From: Actinomycetes bacterium
Lineage (GTDB): Bacteria; Actinomycetota; CALGFH01
Assembly: GCA_030146615.1 (NCBI GenBank)
Contig: JASLBL010000062.1
Coordinates: forward strand, 1-14,017
Direction of reading: 5' to 3'
DNA length: 14,017 bases
In this document: positions 1 through 6,013 of the stretch, piece after piece
How the letters are laid out: each line of letters begins with the position of its first letter
Numbering within the stretch: the stretch's first letter is position 1
Made by a program: the position numbers and the translations under genes
Notes under the pieces: model-generated
Told to the model about the DNA's origin: nothing
The model's database searches: none
What the model saw: only the letters and a program-made list of their open reading frames with translations

Positions 1-41
1 TCGGCGACGGCGATGAAGTACCGCAGGTGTCGAAGCTCCAT
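1..41 (-). CDS. LysR-family transcriptional regulator, N-terminal fragment (runs off left edge)
   Basis: Only the first 13 codons and two bases of a 14th are inside the window. Read on the minus strand from an ATG at 41-39 they give MELRHLRYFIAVA, the typical opening of LysR-type regulators, where this helix precedes the winged helix-turn-helix. A good ribosome binding site (GGAGGAA) lies about 12 nt upstream. The ATG is 3 nt beyond the stop of the SorC-type regulator on the same strand, so the two may be co-transcribed. Effector and targets cannot be read from so short a piece. The family call rests on the N-terminal signature alone. Confidence 0.72.
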   Translation of the reverse strand, partial: MELRHLRYFIAVA

Positions 42-44
42 GCT

Positions 45-998
45 CTAGGTTCCTCCGTCGAGGCGGAGGACAGAGCGCGCCGCCTGCTGGTCGCAGATGA
101 GGACGTCGATGATCCGGCCGCGCAGGGCGCCCAGGATGCCCAGCCCCTTCTCCGGCCCGGTTGCGATCCCGGCCACGGTGGGGATGGAGCGGAGGTCGTC
201 GAGAGTGACGGCCAGGACGCGCTGGTTGACGACGCTGCGCACCTCCTGGCCGGACAGGTCGTAGAAGCGGCCGCAGACGTCGCCCACGGCGCCGGCGGCG
301 TCGAACTCGGCCCGCTCGGCCGGGCTGAGCTCGAGCGCGTCCAGCAGTGCCCCCGAGGAGCCGATGCCGGCCGCGCCGATCCCGACCACGGCCATGTCGG
401 CCCGCTTGGCCGCGTCCAGCGCGCCGGCGATGGCGTGCTCGCGCAGCAGCAGGGTGAGCGCCTCGGCCGATCCGAACAGGGCCGGGGCGTGTAGGTAGCG
501 GTGGCGCGCCCCGATGCGCTCGGACAGCTCCCGGACCAACTCCTGGCCGGTGACGGCCGAGTCGAGGGCCGACAGCCCGCCCACCAGCTGGACGACCTCG
601 ACGTCGCGGCGGGTCAGGTCGACGGCACGCACCATCGCCTGGAGGCTGTGGCCCCAGGAGAGCGCCACCACCTGGCCGTCGCGCAGCGTCGCGTCCAGCC
701 AGCGCGCGGCCAGGCGGCCGACCTCGGAGAGGACTTCGGTCTCGGGGCTGAGCTCCAGCACCCGGGCGTCGGCCAGGCCGTACCGGTCACACAGGGCCCG
801 CTCCAGCTGGTGGTCGCGCTGGGCCGGGGCGACGATCCGGATCTCGACGATGCCGAGGTCGCGGGCCTGCCTGACCATGCGGGACACGTTGGAGCGGGTC
901 GTGCCCAGGATGGCGGCCACGTCGTCCTGGGAGCGGTCGTCGAGGAAGTACAGGCGGGCCGCCTTGGCGAGGAGCTCGGGGTCACGAGGAGCCGGCAT
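45..998 (-). CDS. SorC/DeoR-family sugar-binding transcriptional regulator
   Basis: This is a 317-residue cytoplasmic regulator. Residues about 8-50 form the helix-turn-helix (LLAKAARLYFLDDRSQDDVA, then TTRSNVSRMVRQARDLGIV). The rest is the SorC effector domain, recognised by ALSWGHSL, VVQLVGGLS, ADMAVVGIG, GDVCGRFYD and a C-terminal AGIATGPEKGLGILGALRG followed by ICDQQAA. Family members bind phosphorylated sugars or polyols and control the adjacent catabolic operon. Here it is divergent from a glucitol-type PTS operon, so local control of that operon is the natural inference. The ATG at 998 puts the HTH close to the N-terminus, as is usual. An in-frame ATG at 1022 would add eight residues (MSRHGCDE). 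Neither start has a strong Shine-Dalgarno, so the start is uncertain. Confidence 0.9.
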   Translation of the reverse strand: MPAPRDPELLAKAARLYFLDDRSQDDVAAILGTTRSNVSRMVRQARDLGIVEIRIVAPAQRDHQLERALCDRYGLADARVLELSPETEVLSEVGRLAARWLDATLRDGQVVALSWGHSLQAMVRAVDLTRRDVEVVQLVGGLSALDSAVTGQELVRELSERIGARHRYLHAPALFGSAEALTLLLREHAIAGALDAAKRADMAVVGIGAAGIGSSGALLDALELSPAERAEFDAAGAVGDVCGRFYDLSGQEVRSVVNQRVLAVTLDDLRSIPTVAGIATGPEKGLGILGALRGRIIDVLICDQQAARSVLRLDGGT

Positions 999-1002
999 TT
1001 CA

Positions 1003-1048
1003 TCACATCCGTGACGAGACATTCACATCTGTTCCGATCCTTTTACAT
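1003..1048. repeat. Three 6-bp direct repeats (TCACAT/TCACAT/TTACAT) at exact 20-bp spacing
   Basis: TCACAT occurs at 1003-1008 and 1023-1028 and TTACAT at 1043-1048. Each start is 20 bp after the last, about two helical turns. The first two extend to TCACATCCGT and TCACATCTGT (9 of 10 identical). They lie over the start region and predicted -10 box of the SorC-type gene. Equal helical phasing suggests binding sites for an oligomeric regulator, possibly autoregulation by the SorC protein. With only three short units, chance is not excluded. Confidence 0.4.
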
Positions 1049-1068
1049 GGTCCGGAGAGGCGTGTCAA
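1040..1068 (-). promoter_or_regulatory. Predicted promoter of the SorC-type regulator
   Basis: On the minus strand TTGACA (1068-1063) matches the consensus -35 box. A 17-nt spacer then leads to TAAAAG (1045-1040), a weak -10 box. Transcription would start near 1033, giving a leader of about 35 nt to the ATG at 998 or about 10 nt to the ATG at 1022. The 20-bp phased TCACAT repeats overlap this promoter, which would fit autoregulation. The call rests on sequence match only. Confidence 0.45.
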
Positions 1069-1088
1069 TGCCGTGAACGCCCGGAATG

Positions 1089-1126
1089 GCGGCGATCCCG
1101 TTCATGTATGGGTCCCGCCGCTTTTT
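1089..1126 (+). promoter_or_regulatory. Imperfect hairpin followed by a T-run upstream of the PTS operon
   Basis: GCGGCG (1089-1094) can pair with CGCCGC (1116-1121) and CCC (1097-1099) with GGG (1110-1112), with a small internal loop and a 10-nt apical loop. TTTTT (1122-1126) follows directly. This looks like an intrinsic terminator reading rightward, but it sits just upstream of the predicted -35 of the PTS operon. It could block antisense transcription from the regulator side, or be an operator. At the second promoter region (10015-10037) an inverted repeat is likewise followed directly by a T-run. Confidence 0.35.
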
Positions 1127-1160
1127 GTATTGGACGCCTCTCGGCTCCGCGAACCAGCAT
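1121..1160 (+). promoter_or_regulatory. Predicted promoter of the PTS/dehydrogenase operon with shared regulon element
   Basis: The element CTTTTTGTATTGGACG (1121-1136) recurs almost identically before the E3 gene as CTTTTTTGAATTGGACG (10031-10047), differing by one T insertion and one substitution. TTGGAC (1130-1135) could be the -35 box, with CAGCAT (1155-1160) as a poor -10 at a 19-nt spacing. The GutM-like gene starts 43 nt further on with a strong AAAGGAG ribosome binding site. The sharing of the element is seen directly. Its role as promoter, operator or both is inferred. Confidence 0.5.
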
Positions 1161-1203
1161 GAGCCGATCCGGGTGGCCGTGACGCCGAGACAAAGGAGCG
1201 GGC

Positions 1204-1599
1204 ATGGGCATCGGCGCGACCTTCATCCTGCTCGGGGTCCTCTGGCTGCTCCAGCTGGTGCTCGCCTACCAGCAGGCGCAGCGGTTCATGAGACGGGCCC
1301 GGGCCCTGCGCCGGGAGGGGCGAGTGGCCATCGGCGCCTCCCGCCGCCAGGTGCGGGGGCGGGCGTACGTCGCGGTGGCGGTGGGGCCCGACGACCGCGT
1401 GGCCGCCGCCGAGGCGCTCCGCGGGATCACCGTGTTCGCCAACGCCCGACCGGTGCCGGCCCTGGTCGGGCTGCCCGCGGCCGAACTGGCGGCCGGGTCG
1501 CCGGTCCCGGGCCTCCCCCCGAGGGTCCTGGCCGCGGCCCACTCCGCCGCGGCGGCCATCCATCCCCGTGTCCGGGAAGGAGTTGGAACCAGTGGCTGA
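1204..1599 (+). CDS. gutM: GutM-like protein (glucitol operon activator family)
   Basis: A 131-residue protein with one hydrophobic N-terminal segment (residues about 4-21, ATFILLGVLWLLQLVLAYQQ), then a basic stretch (RFMRRARALRREGRVAIG) and a soluble domain. This is the layout of GutM/SrlM proteins, which accompany glucitol-type PTS genes. E. coli GutM was described as an operon activator, although the anchor segment suggests a membrane-associated role. The ATG at 1204 has AAAGGAG five nt upstream, an excellent ribosome binding site. It is the first gene of the operon, and its stop overlaps the start of the IIC2 gene by 8 nt, so the two are probably translationally coupled. Family call is firm because of length, topology and position; biochemical role is uncertain. 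Confidence 0.85.
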   Translation: MGIGATFILLGVLWLLQLVLAYQQAQRFMRRARALRREGRVAIGASRRQVRGRAYVAVAVGPDDRVAAAEALRGITVFANARPVPALVGLPAAELAAGSPVPGLPPRVLAAAHSAAAAIHPRVREGVGTSG

Positions 1600-2245
1600 C
1601 CTCTTGCTGTTCCCCGGCGCCCCGCCGGTGGCCGGCATCAACGACACCCTCGGCCAGTGGGCCGAGAACTTCATCGACGTGTTCCGCCAGGGCGGCGAGA
1701 CCTTCGTCGGCCTGGTCACCGGGATCATCCCCCTGCTGATCGTCCTTCTGACGGCCGTCCACGCCCTGATCAAGCTCATCGGGCCGGAGAAGATCGACCG
1801 GGTGGGGGAGATGGCCGGGCGGCCCGGCCTCCGCTACTACCCGCTGCGGTACCTCGTCCTGCCCGTGCTGGCCGTGTTCTTCCTGACCAACCCCATGGCC
1901 TACACCATGGGCCGCTTCCTGCCGGAGCGCGACAAGCCGGCCTTCTATGACTCGGCGGTCAGCTTCGTCCACCCACCGCTGGGGCTGTTCCCGCACGTCA
2001 ACGCCGGCGAGCTGTTCGTCTGGGCCGGCATCGCGGCCGGCATCACGACCCTGCGCCTGCCCATCGGCGACCTGGCCGTCCGCTACTTCTACGTCGGCCT
2101 GATCGTGATCTTCATCCGCGGCATCACCACCGAGACGATCACCAGGATCATGCTCGCCCGGCGGGCCGCCGCCGCCGAGGAGCCGAGGACCGAAGAGGTC
2201 GCCGAGCGGCCGGGGGCCGAGCGGCCGGCGCCGGAGGGAGCGTGA
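1592..2245 (+). CDS. srlA: PTS glucitol/sorbitol-type permease subunit IIC2
   Basis: This integral membrane protein is the IIC2 part of a glucitol-family PTS permease, which moves a polyol across the membrane during phosphorylation. It resembles E. coli SrlA throughout: GGETFVGLVTGIIPLLIVLL, LTNPMAYTMGRFLPE, GLFPHVNAGELFVWAGIA and VGLIVIFIRGITTE. Several hydrophobic segments are visible (residues about 38-60, 83-98, 135-150, 165-185). The product is 217 residues against about 187 in E. coli, with extra residues at the N-terminus and an acidic, Pro/Ala-rich tail. GTG 1592 is preferred over the in-frame GTG 1568 because GGAAGGAG lies about 9 nt upstream of it. It overlaps gutM by 8 nt; the next gene follows after 1 nt. 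The transported sugar is not determined; glucitol itself is doubtful because no srlD-like gene is present. Confidence 0.9.
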   Translation: MADLLLFPGAPPVAGINDTLGQWAENFIDVFRQGGETFVGLVTGIIPLLIVLLTAVHALIKLIGPEKIDRVGEMAGRPGLRYYPLRYLVLPVLAVFFLTNPMAYTMGRFLPERDKPAFYDSAVSFVHPPLGLFPHVNAGELFVWAGIAAGITTLRLPIGDLAVRYFYVGLIVIFIRGITTETITRIMLARRAAAAEEPRTEEVAERPGAERPAPEGA

Positions 2246-2246
2246 C

Positions 2247-2792
2247 ATGGAAACCATCAACGGGGTGCTGAACCGCATCGGCCGGACCGTCGGCGGGATC
2301 GTCGGCACGCTTTACCAGTCGGGCCGGGAAGCGATCGACATGGTGATTCGCAACGTCCTGCCGTTCATGGCCTTCATCTCGCTGATCATCGGCTTCATCC
2401 TGGCCACCGGCATCGGCAAGTTCATCGCCGACCGCCTGACCCCGCTCGCCTCCAGCCTGGCCGGGCTGCTGGCGATGTCGATCGTCTGCGCCCTGCCGGT
2501 GTTGTCGCCCCTGCTCGGCCCCGGCGCCGTGATCGCTCAGATCGTGGGGACGCTGATCGGCGTGCAGATCGGCCAGGGCAGGATCCCGCCCCAGTACTCG
2601 CTGCCGGCCCTGTTCGCCATCAACCCCCAGGTCGGGTGCGACTTCATCCCGGTCGGGCTGGCCCTCGGCGAGGCCGAGCCGGAGACGGTCGAGGTCGGGG
2701 TGCCGGCGGTGCTGTTCTCGCGGATGGTGACCGGGCCGGCGGCCGTGGTCATCGCCTACCTGGCCAGCTTCGGGTTATACGCCGGCGAGTAG
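2247..2792 (+). CDS. srlE: PTS glucitol/sorbitol-type permease subunit IIC1 (separate from IIB)
   Basis: A 181-residue membrane protein matching the C-terminal (IIC1) half of E. coli SrlE: LPFMAFISLIIGFILATGIG, IVCALPVLSPLLGPGAVIAQ, LPALFAINPQVGCDFIPVGL, LGEAEPETVEVGVPA and a final VIAYLASFGLY. It should form the transport channel with IIC2. In E. coli this region is fused behind the IIB domain. Here it is a stand-alone gene placed before IIB. The ATG is 1 nt after the previous stop, with GGAGGGAG six nt upstream. The gene symbol is borrowed from the E. coli fusion and covers only its second half. Confidence 0.9.
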   Translation: METINGVLNRIGRTVGGIVGTLYQSGREAIDMVIRNVLPFMAFISLIIGFILATGIGKFIADRLTPLASSLAGLLAMSIVCALPVLSPLLGPGAVIAQIVGTLIGVQIGQGRIPPQYSLPALFAINPQVGCDFIPVGLALGEAEPETVEVGVPAVLFSRMVTGPAAVVIAYLASFGLYAGE

Positions 2793-2827
2793 GCGGTAGG
2801 TACACAGCAGAAAAGGAGGTACCAGCC

Positions 2828-3199
2828 ATGGCGGACTACAAGGCAGTACGGGTCGAGGCCGGACGTGGCGGCTGGGGTGGCCCGCTGACCATCAAGCCGA
2901 CCGCGGAGCGCCCGCTGGTCTACTCGGTGACCGGCGGCGGCATCCACCCGGTGGCCCAGCGGATCGCCGACCTGACCGGCGGCGAGGCCTTCGACGGCTT
3001 CAAGAGCTCGGCCCCCTTCGACAAGATCGCGGTCGCGGTCATCGACTGCGGCGGCACCGCCCGCGTCGGCGTCTACCCGATGAAGAAGGTCCCGACGGTG
3101 GACGTGCACGCCACCAGCCCGGCCGGCCCGCTGGCCATGTTCATCAAGGAGGACATCTTCGTCTCCGGTGTCGGCCCGGACAACGTCAAGGAGGCCTGA
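2828..3199 (+). CDS. srlE: PTS glucitol/sorbitol-type phosphocarrier subunit IIB
   Basis: A 123-residue soluble protein matching the N-terminal (IIB) domain of E. coli SrlE: GRGGWGGPLTIKP, VIDCGGTARVGVYPMKKVPT and HATSPAGPLAMFIKEDIFVS. Cys74 in VIDCGGT is the expected phosphocysteine that receives phosphate from IIA and passes it to the incoming substrate. The ATG at 2828 has a near-perfect AAAAGGAGGT seven nt upstream. The 35-nt gap before it is one of the largest inside the operon, so translation may be set independently to raise the soluble subunit. The in-frame reading upstream of this ATG overlaps the IIC1 gene and is not protein-like. Domain assignment is firm. Confidence 0.92.
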   Translation: MADYKAVRVEAGRGGWGGPLTIKPTAERPLVYSVTGGGIHPVAQRIADLTGGEAFDGFKSSAPFDKIAVAVIDCGGTARVGVYPMKKVPTVDVHATSPAGPLAMFIKEDIFVSGVGPDNVKEA

Positions 3200-3595
3200 G
3201 TGACCCCCCCGCCGCAGACGCGTTACGCGACGACGGTGACCGCGGTGGGGGAGCAGGTCGCCGAGTTCGTCGACCAGGGCCTGCTGATCTGGTTCGCCGA
3301 GGGCGCGCCCGAGGAGCTGCACTTCTTCACGGTGCTCCACCGTCCGACCGTCACCACCGGTGGGGTGCGTCCCGGCGACACCGTCCGCATCGACGACAAG
3401 GCGTTCCGCGTCACCGCCGTTGGCGAGGTGGCCAACGACAACATGGTCAACCTCGGCCACATGGACCTGAAGGCGAACGGCGAGACCGAGCCGCCGCTGC
3501 CCGGCGACATCTGCCTGGAGAAGCTGCCGCTCCCCGAACCGCGGCCGGGCAGCACGCTGGTGATCGAAGGGGAGGCCGACAGGGCCGTCCCGTAA
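3200..3595 (+). CDS. srlB: PTS glucitol/sorbitol-type phosphocarrier subunit IIA
   Basis: A 131-residue soluble protein homologous to E. coli SrlB (about 123 residues). Shared features are a hydrophobic LLIWF, GAPEEL, a PGDTVRI-like strand, TAVGEVANDNMVNLGHMDL and a C-terminal PGSTLVIEG. His47 (TVLHRPT) aligns without gaps with the phosphohistidine His43 of E. coli SrlB, so phosphotransfer from HPr should work. The GTG start directly follows the TGA of IIB, with AAGGAGG overlapping the IIB end. The general PTS proteins EI and HPr are not in this window and must be supplied from elsewhere. Confidence 0.92.
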   Translation: MTPPPQTRYATTVTAVGEQVAEFVDQGLLIWFAEGAPEELHFFTVLHRPTVTTGGVRPGDTVRIDDKAFRVTAVGEVANDNMVNLGHMDLKANGETEPPLPGDICLEKLPLPEPRPGSTLVIEGEADRAVP

Positions 3596-3608
3596 GAGGG
3601 TGATGCAC

Positions 3609-4892
3609 ATGAGTCTCTCCGCCCGCCTGCTGGCCCGGGAGCAGGAGCTGGGCCGGCCCGTGCGGATCGGCCTGGCCGGCGCCGGCCAGATGGGCATGGG
3701 CTTCGTCGCCCAGGTCCAGCGGATCCCCGGGATGGAGACGGCGGCGATCGCCGACGTCCTCCCCGGACGGCCAAAGGCGGCCTTCGCCCAGGCCGGGGTC
3801 AACGGCGTCGTCGAGGGCGACGACCTCGGCACTCTGGCCCAGGCGGTGGCCGACGGCCGGCCGGTCGGCGTGTCGGACGCCCGCCTGCTGGTCGACCTGC
3901 CGGTCGACGTGGTCGTCGACGCCACCGGCGTGCCCGACATCGGCGCCTGGCTGTCGTACGCCGCCCTCACCGGCGGCAAGGACGTGGCCACCCTCAACGC
4001 CGAGGCCGACGTCACCATCGGCCTGCTGCTGTCGCGGGTCGCGCACGCCAGCGGACAGGTCTACGCCCTCTGCAAGGGGGACGAGCCGGTCGAGGTCAAG
4101 GAGCTGTTCGACTACGTCACCGACATCGGCTTCGAGGTCGTCTGCGCCGGCAAGGGCAAGAACAACCCGCTGCGGCCCCACGACACCCCCGACTCGGTCG
4201 CCGAGGAGGCCGCGGCCAAGCACATGAACCCCAAGATGCTGGCCAGCTTCGTCGACGGCACCAAGACGATGATCGAGTGCGCCTCGATGGCGAATGCCAC
4301 CGGCCTTGAGCTGAGCCGCCGGGGCATGTACGGCCCGGAGACCACCGTCCCCCAGCTGGCCGAGGTGTTCCGCCCGGCGGCCGACGGTGGGGTGCTGGAC
4401 CGGGCCGGGGTGGTCGACTACGCCACCGGCCCGGTGGCTCCCGGTGTGTTCGTGGTCGGCCGCACCGACCACCCCACGGTGGTCGAGGAGATGGCCTACC
4501 TGTCGATGGGCCCCGGACCCTACTACGCCTTCTACCGGCCCTATCACCTGGCCAGCCTGGAGGCCCCGCTGACGGTGGCCAGGGCCGCGCTCGACCGGGT
4601 GTCGACCCTTGAGCCGGTGGCCTGGAAGGCCGAGGTGGTCGCCACCGCCAAGCGCGACCTGCGCCCCGGGGACCGGATCGACGGCATCGGCGGCAGCACC
4701 GTCTACGGGGTCGCCGACTCGGCCGAGGCGGTCGCGGCCGGTGGGCTGCTGCCGCTCGGCCTGGCCGCCAGGGCCACGGTCGTCCGCGACGTCGCCATCG
4801 ACCAGCCGCTGACCTACGAGGACGTCGAGCTCGACGAGGGCTCGACCATCCTCCAGCTGCGCCGGCTCCAGGACCAGCTGCTCGGCCGTTGA
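3609..4892 (+). CDS. NAD(P)-dependent oxidoreductase with C-terminal SAF domain (homoserine-dehydrogenase-like, COG4091 type)
   Basis: A 427-residue cytoplasmic protein. Residues about 18-150 form a Rossmann domain with the dinucleotide motif GAGQMG (24-29), then LPVDVVVDATGVPD and GGKDVATLNAEADVTIG, typical of the homoserine-dehydrogenase-like group. The middle carries CKGDEP and AGKGKNNPLRPHDTPDSV. Residues about 345-420 form a SAF domain (AKRDLRPGDRIDGIGG to PLTYEDVELDEG). Such proteins are known beside polyol-type PTS genes, but I know of no established reaction for them. In this operon it takes the place of sorbitol-6-phosphate dehydrogenase, so oxidation of the phosphorylated PTS product is a reasonable inference. 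ATG 3609 is chosen because GAGGG lies 8 nt upstream; GTG 3600 and ATG 3603 are in-frame alternatives. Confidence 0.85.
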   Translation: MSLSARLLAREQELGRPVRIGLAGAGQMGMGFVAQVQRIPGMETAAIADVLPGRPKAAFAQAGVNGVVEGDDLGTLAQAVADGRPVGVSDARLLVDLPVDVVVDATGVPDIGAWLSYAALTGGKDVATLNAEADVTIGLLLSRVAHASGQVYALCKGDEPVEVKELFDYVTDIGFEVVCAGKGKNNPLRPHDTPDSVAEEAAAKHMNPKMLASFVDGTKTMIECASMANATGLELSRRGMYGPETTVPQLAEVFRPAADGGVLDRAGVVDYATGPVAPGVFVVGRTDHPTVVEEMAYLSMGPGPYYAFYRPYHLASLEAPLTVARAALDRVSTLEPVAWKAEVVATAKRDLRPGDRIDGIGGSTVYGVADSAEAVAAGGLLPLGLAARATVVRDVAIDQPLTYEDVELDEGSTILQLRRLQDQLLGR

Positions 4893-4921
4893 ACCGGAAG
4901 CGGAGAGGAAGCGAGGACCAG

Positions 4922-6013
4922 GTGACGACGCTTGCCGAGTCGGCCAAGGACGCCCGGCGGGTGCTGGCCACCATGTGGACGATCCGCCGGTTCGAGGAGG
5001 CGGTGGACGAGATGTTCGCCCGCGGCCTGCTGTACGGGACGATGCACCTGTCCATCGGCCAGGAGGCGTCGGCCACCGGCGCCTGCCTGGCCCTGCGCGA
5101 CGACGACGTCATCACCTCGACCCACCGCGGGCACGGCCACTGCATCGCCAAGGGGGCCGACCTGGGCCGCATGATGGCCGAGCTGCTGGCCCGGGACAGC
5201 GGCTACTGCCGGGGCCGGGGCGGCTCTATGCACATCGCCGACGTGAGCAAGGGGAACCTCGGCGCCAACGGGATCGTCGCCGGCGGGATCCCGATCGCGG
5301 TCGGTGCCGGCCTGGCCCTCAAGCTCCAGGGGACCGACAAGGTGGCCCTGTCGTTCTTCGGTGACGGCGCGACCAGCGAGGGGGCCTTCCACGAGAGCGT
5401 CAACCTGGCCGCGATCTGGGATCTGCCGGTCGTGTTCGTCTGTGAGAACAACCACTACGGCATGTCGATGTCGGTGGAGGAGGTGTCCCGCCTGGAGCGG
5501 GTCGCCGACCGGGCCGCCGGCTATGGGATCCCCGGGGTGACCGTGGACGGCAACGACGTCCAGGCGGTCTACCAGGCGGCCACCGAGGCGGTGGCCAATG
5601 CCCGGGCCGGCCGGGGGCCGACCCTGATCGAGGCCATCACCTACCGGTGGAAGGGCCACTCCAAGAGCGACCAGAACCTCTACCGCACCCGGGAGGAGAT
5701 CGAGTCCTGGCGCCAGCGCGACCCGATCGACCGCTTCGAGCAGGCCGTGCTCGAGGCCAAGACCCTCGACGAGGCCGCGGTGCAGAAGCTCCGGGACCAG
5801 GCCCGCGACGCCGTCCGGGACGCCGTCCGGGCCGGCCAGACCGGCCCGCCGCCCTCGCCCGACCTGCTGGCCGCCGTGTACGCGCCCAGCGACGTGGACG
5901 CCCTGACCGTCACCGGCGAGGAGCCACCGTCCGAGCCCCCGCCGGACGGGGCGGCCGGCGCCGGACCGGTCGCGGCGGCCGCGGGAGCCCGAGGGGAGGC
6001 CGAGGCGCCGTGA
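4922..6013 (+). CDS. acoA: Thiamine-dependent dehydrogenase E1 component, alpha subunit (acetoin/2-oxoacid dehydrogenase)
   Basis: This is the alpha subunit of a heterotetrameric E1, which uses thiamine diphosphate to cleave or decarboxylate its substrate and load an acyl group onto E2 lipoate. The ThDP motif runs from GDG (147-149) to NN (176-177), with FHESVNLAAIWDLPVVFVCE between. STHRGHGHCIAKG and RGRGGSMHIADVSKGNLGAN resemble acetoin dehydrogenase AcoA most closely; a pyruvate or other 2-oxoacid substrate is not excluded. The 363-residue product carries an unusual Pro/Ala/Gly-rich acidic tail (about 321-363) not usual in the family. GTG 4922 is preferred over TTG 4889 because a GGAGAGGAAGCGAGGA purine run precedes it and the extra residues lack family character. 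It overlaps the E1 beta gene by 4 nt. Confidence 0.88.
   Translation: MTTLAESAKDARRVLATMWTIRRFEEAVDEMFARGLLYGTMHLSIGQEASATGACLALRDDDVITSTHRGHGHCIAKGADLGRMMAELLARDSGYCRGRGGSMHIADVSKGNLGANGIVAGGIPIAVGAGLALKLQGTDKVALSFFGDGATSEGAFHESVNLAAIWDLPVVFVCENNHYGMSMSVEEVSRLERVADRAAGYGIPGVTVDGNDVQAVYQAATEAVANARAGRGPTLIEAITYRWKGHSKSDQNLYRTREEIESWRQRDPIDRFEQAVLEAKTLDEAAVQKLRDQARDAVRDAVRAGQTGPPPSPDLLAAVYAPSDVDALTVTGEEPPSEPPPDGAAGAGPVAAAAGARGEAEAP

Noticed and set aside
1086..1739. Plus-strand frame overlapping gutM and IIC2
   Set aside because: Out of frame with both real genes, Arg/Gly/Pro-rich, and lacks any motif; gutM has a strong ribosome binding site and correct topology.
2756..4018. Minus-strand open frame (about 420 codons) opposite IIB, IIA and the SAF oxidoreductase
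   Set aside because: Covers three genes with firm homology on the plus strand; composition is that of an antisense frame.
5808..5831. Tandem 12-bp repeat (GACGCCGTCCGG twice) inside E1 alpha
   Set aside because: Encodes a regular helix (RDAVRDAV) in normal coding sequence; two GC-rich units are not a meaningful repeat array.
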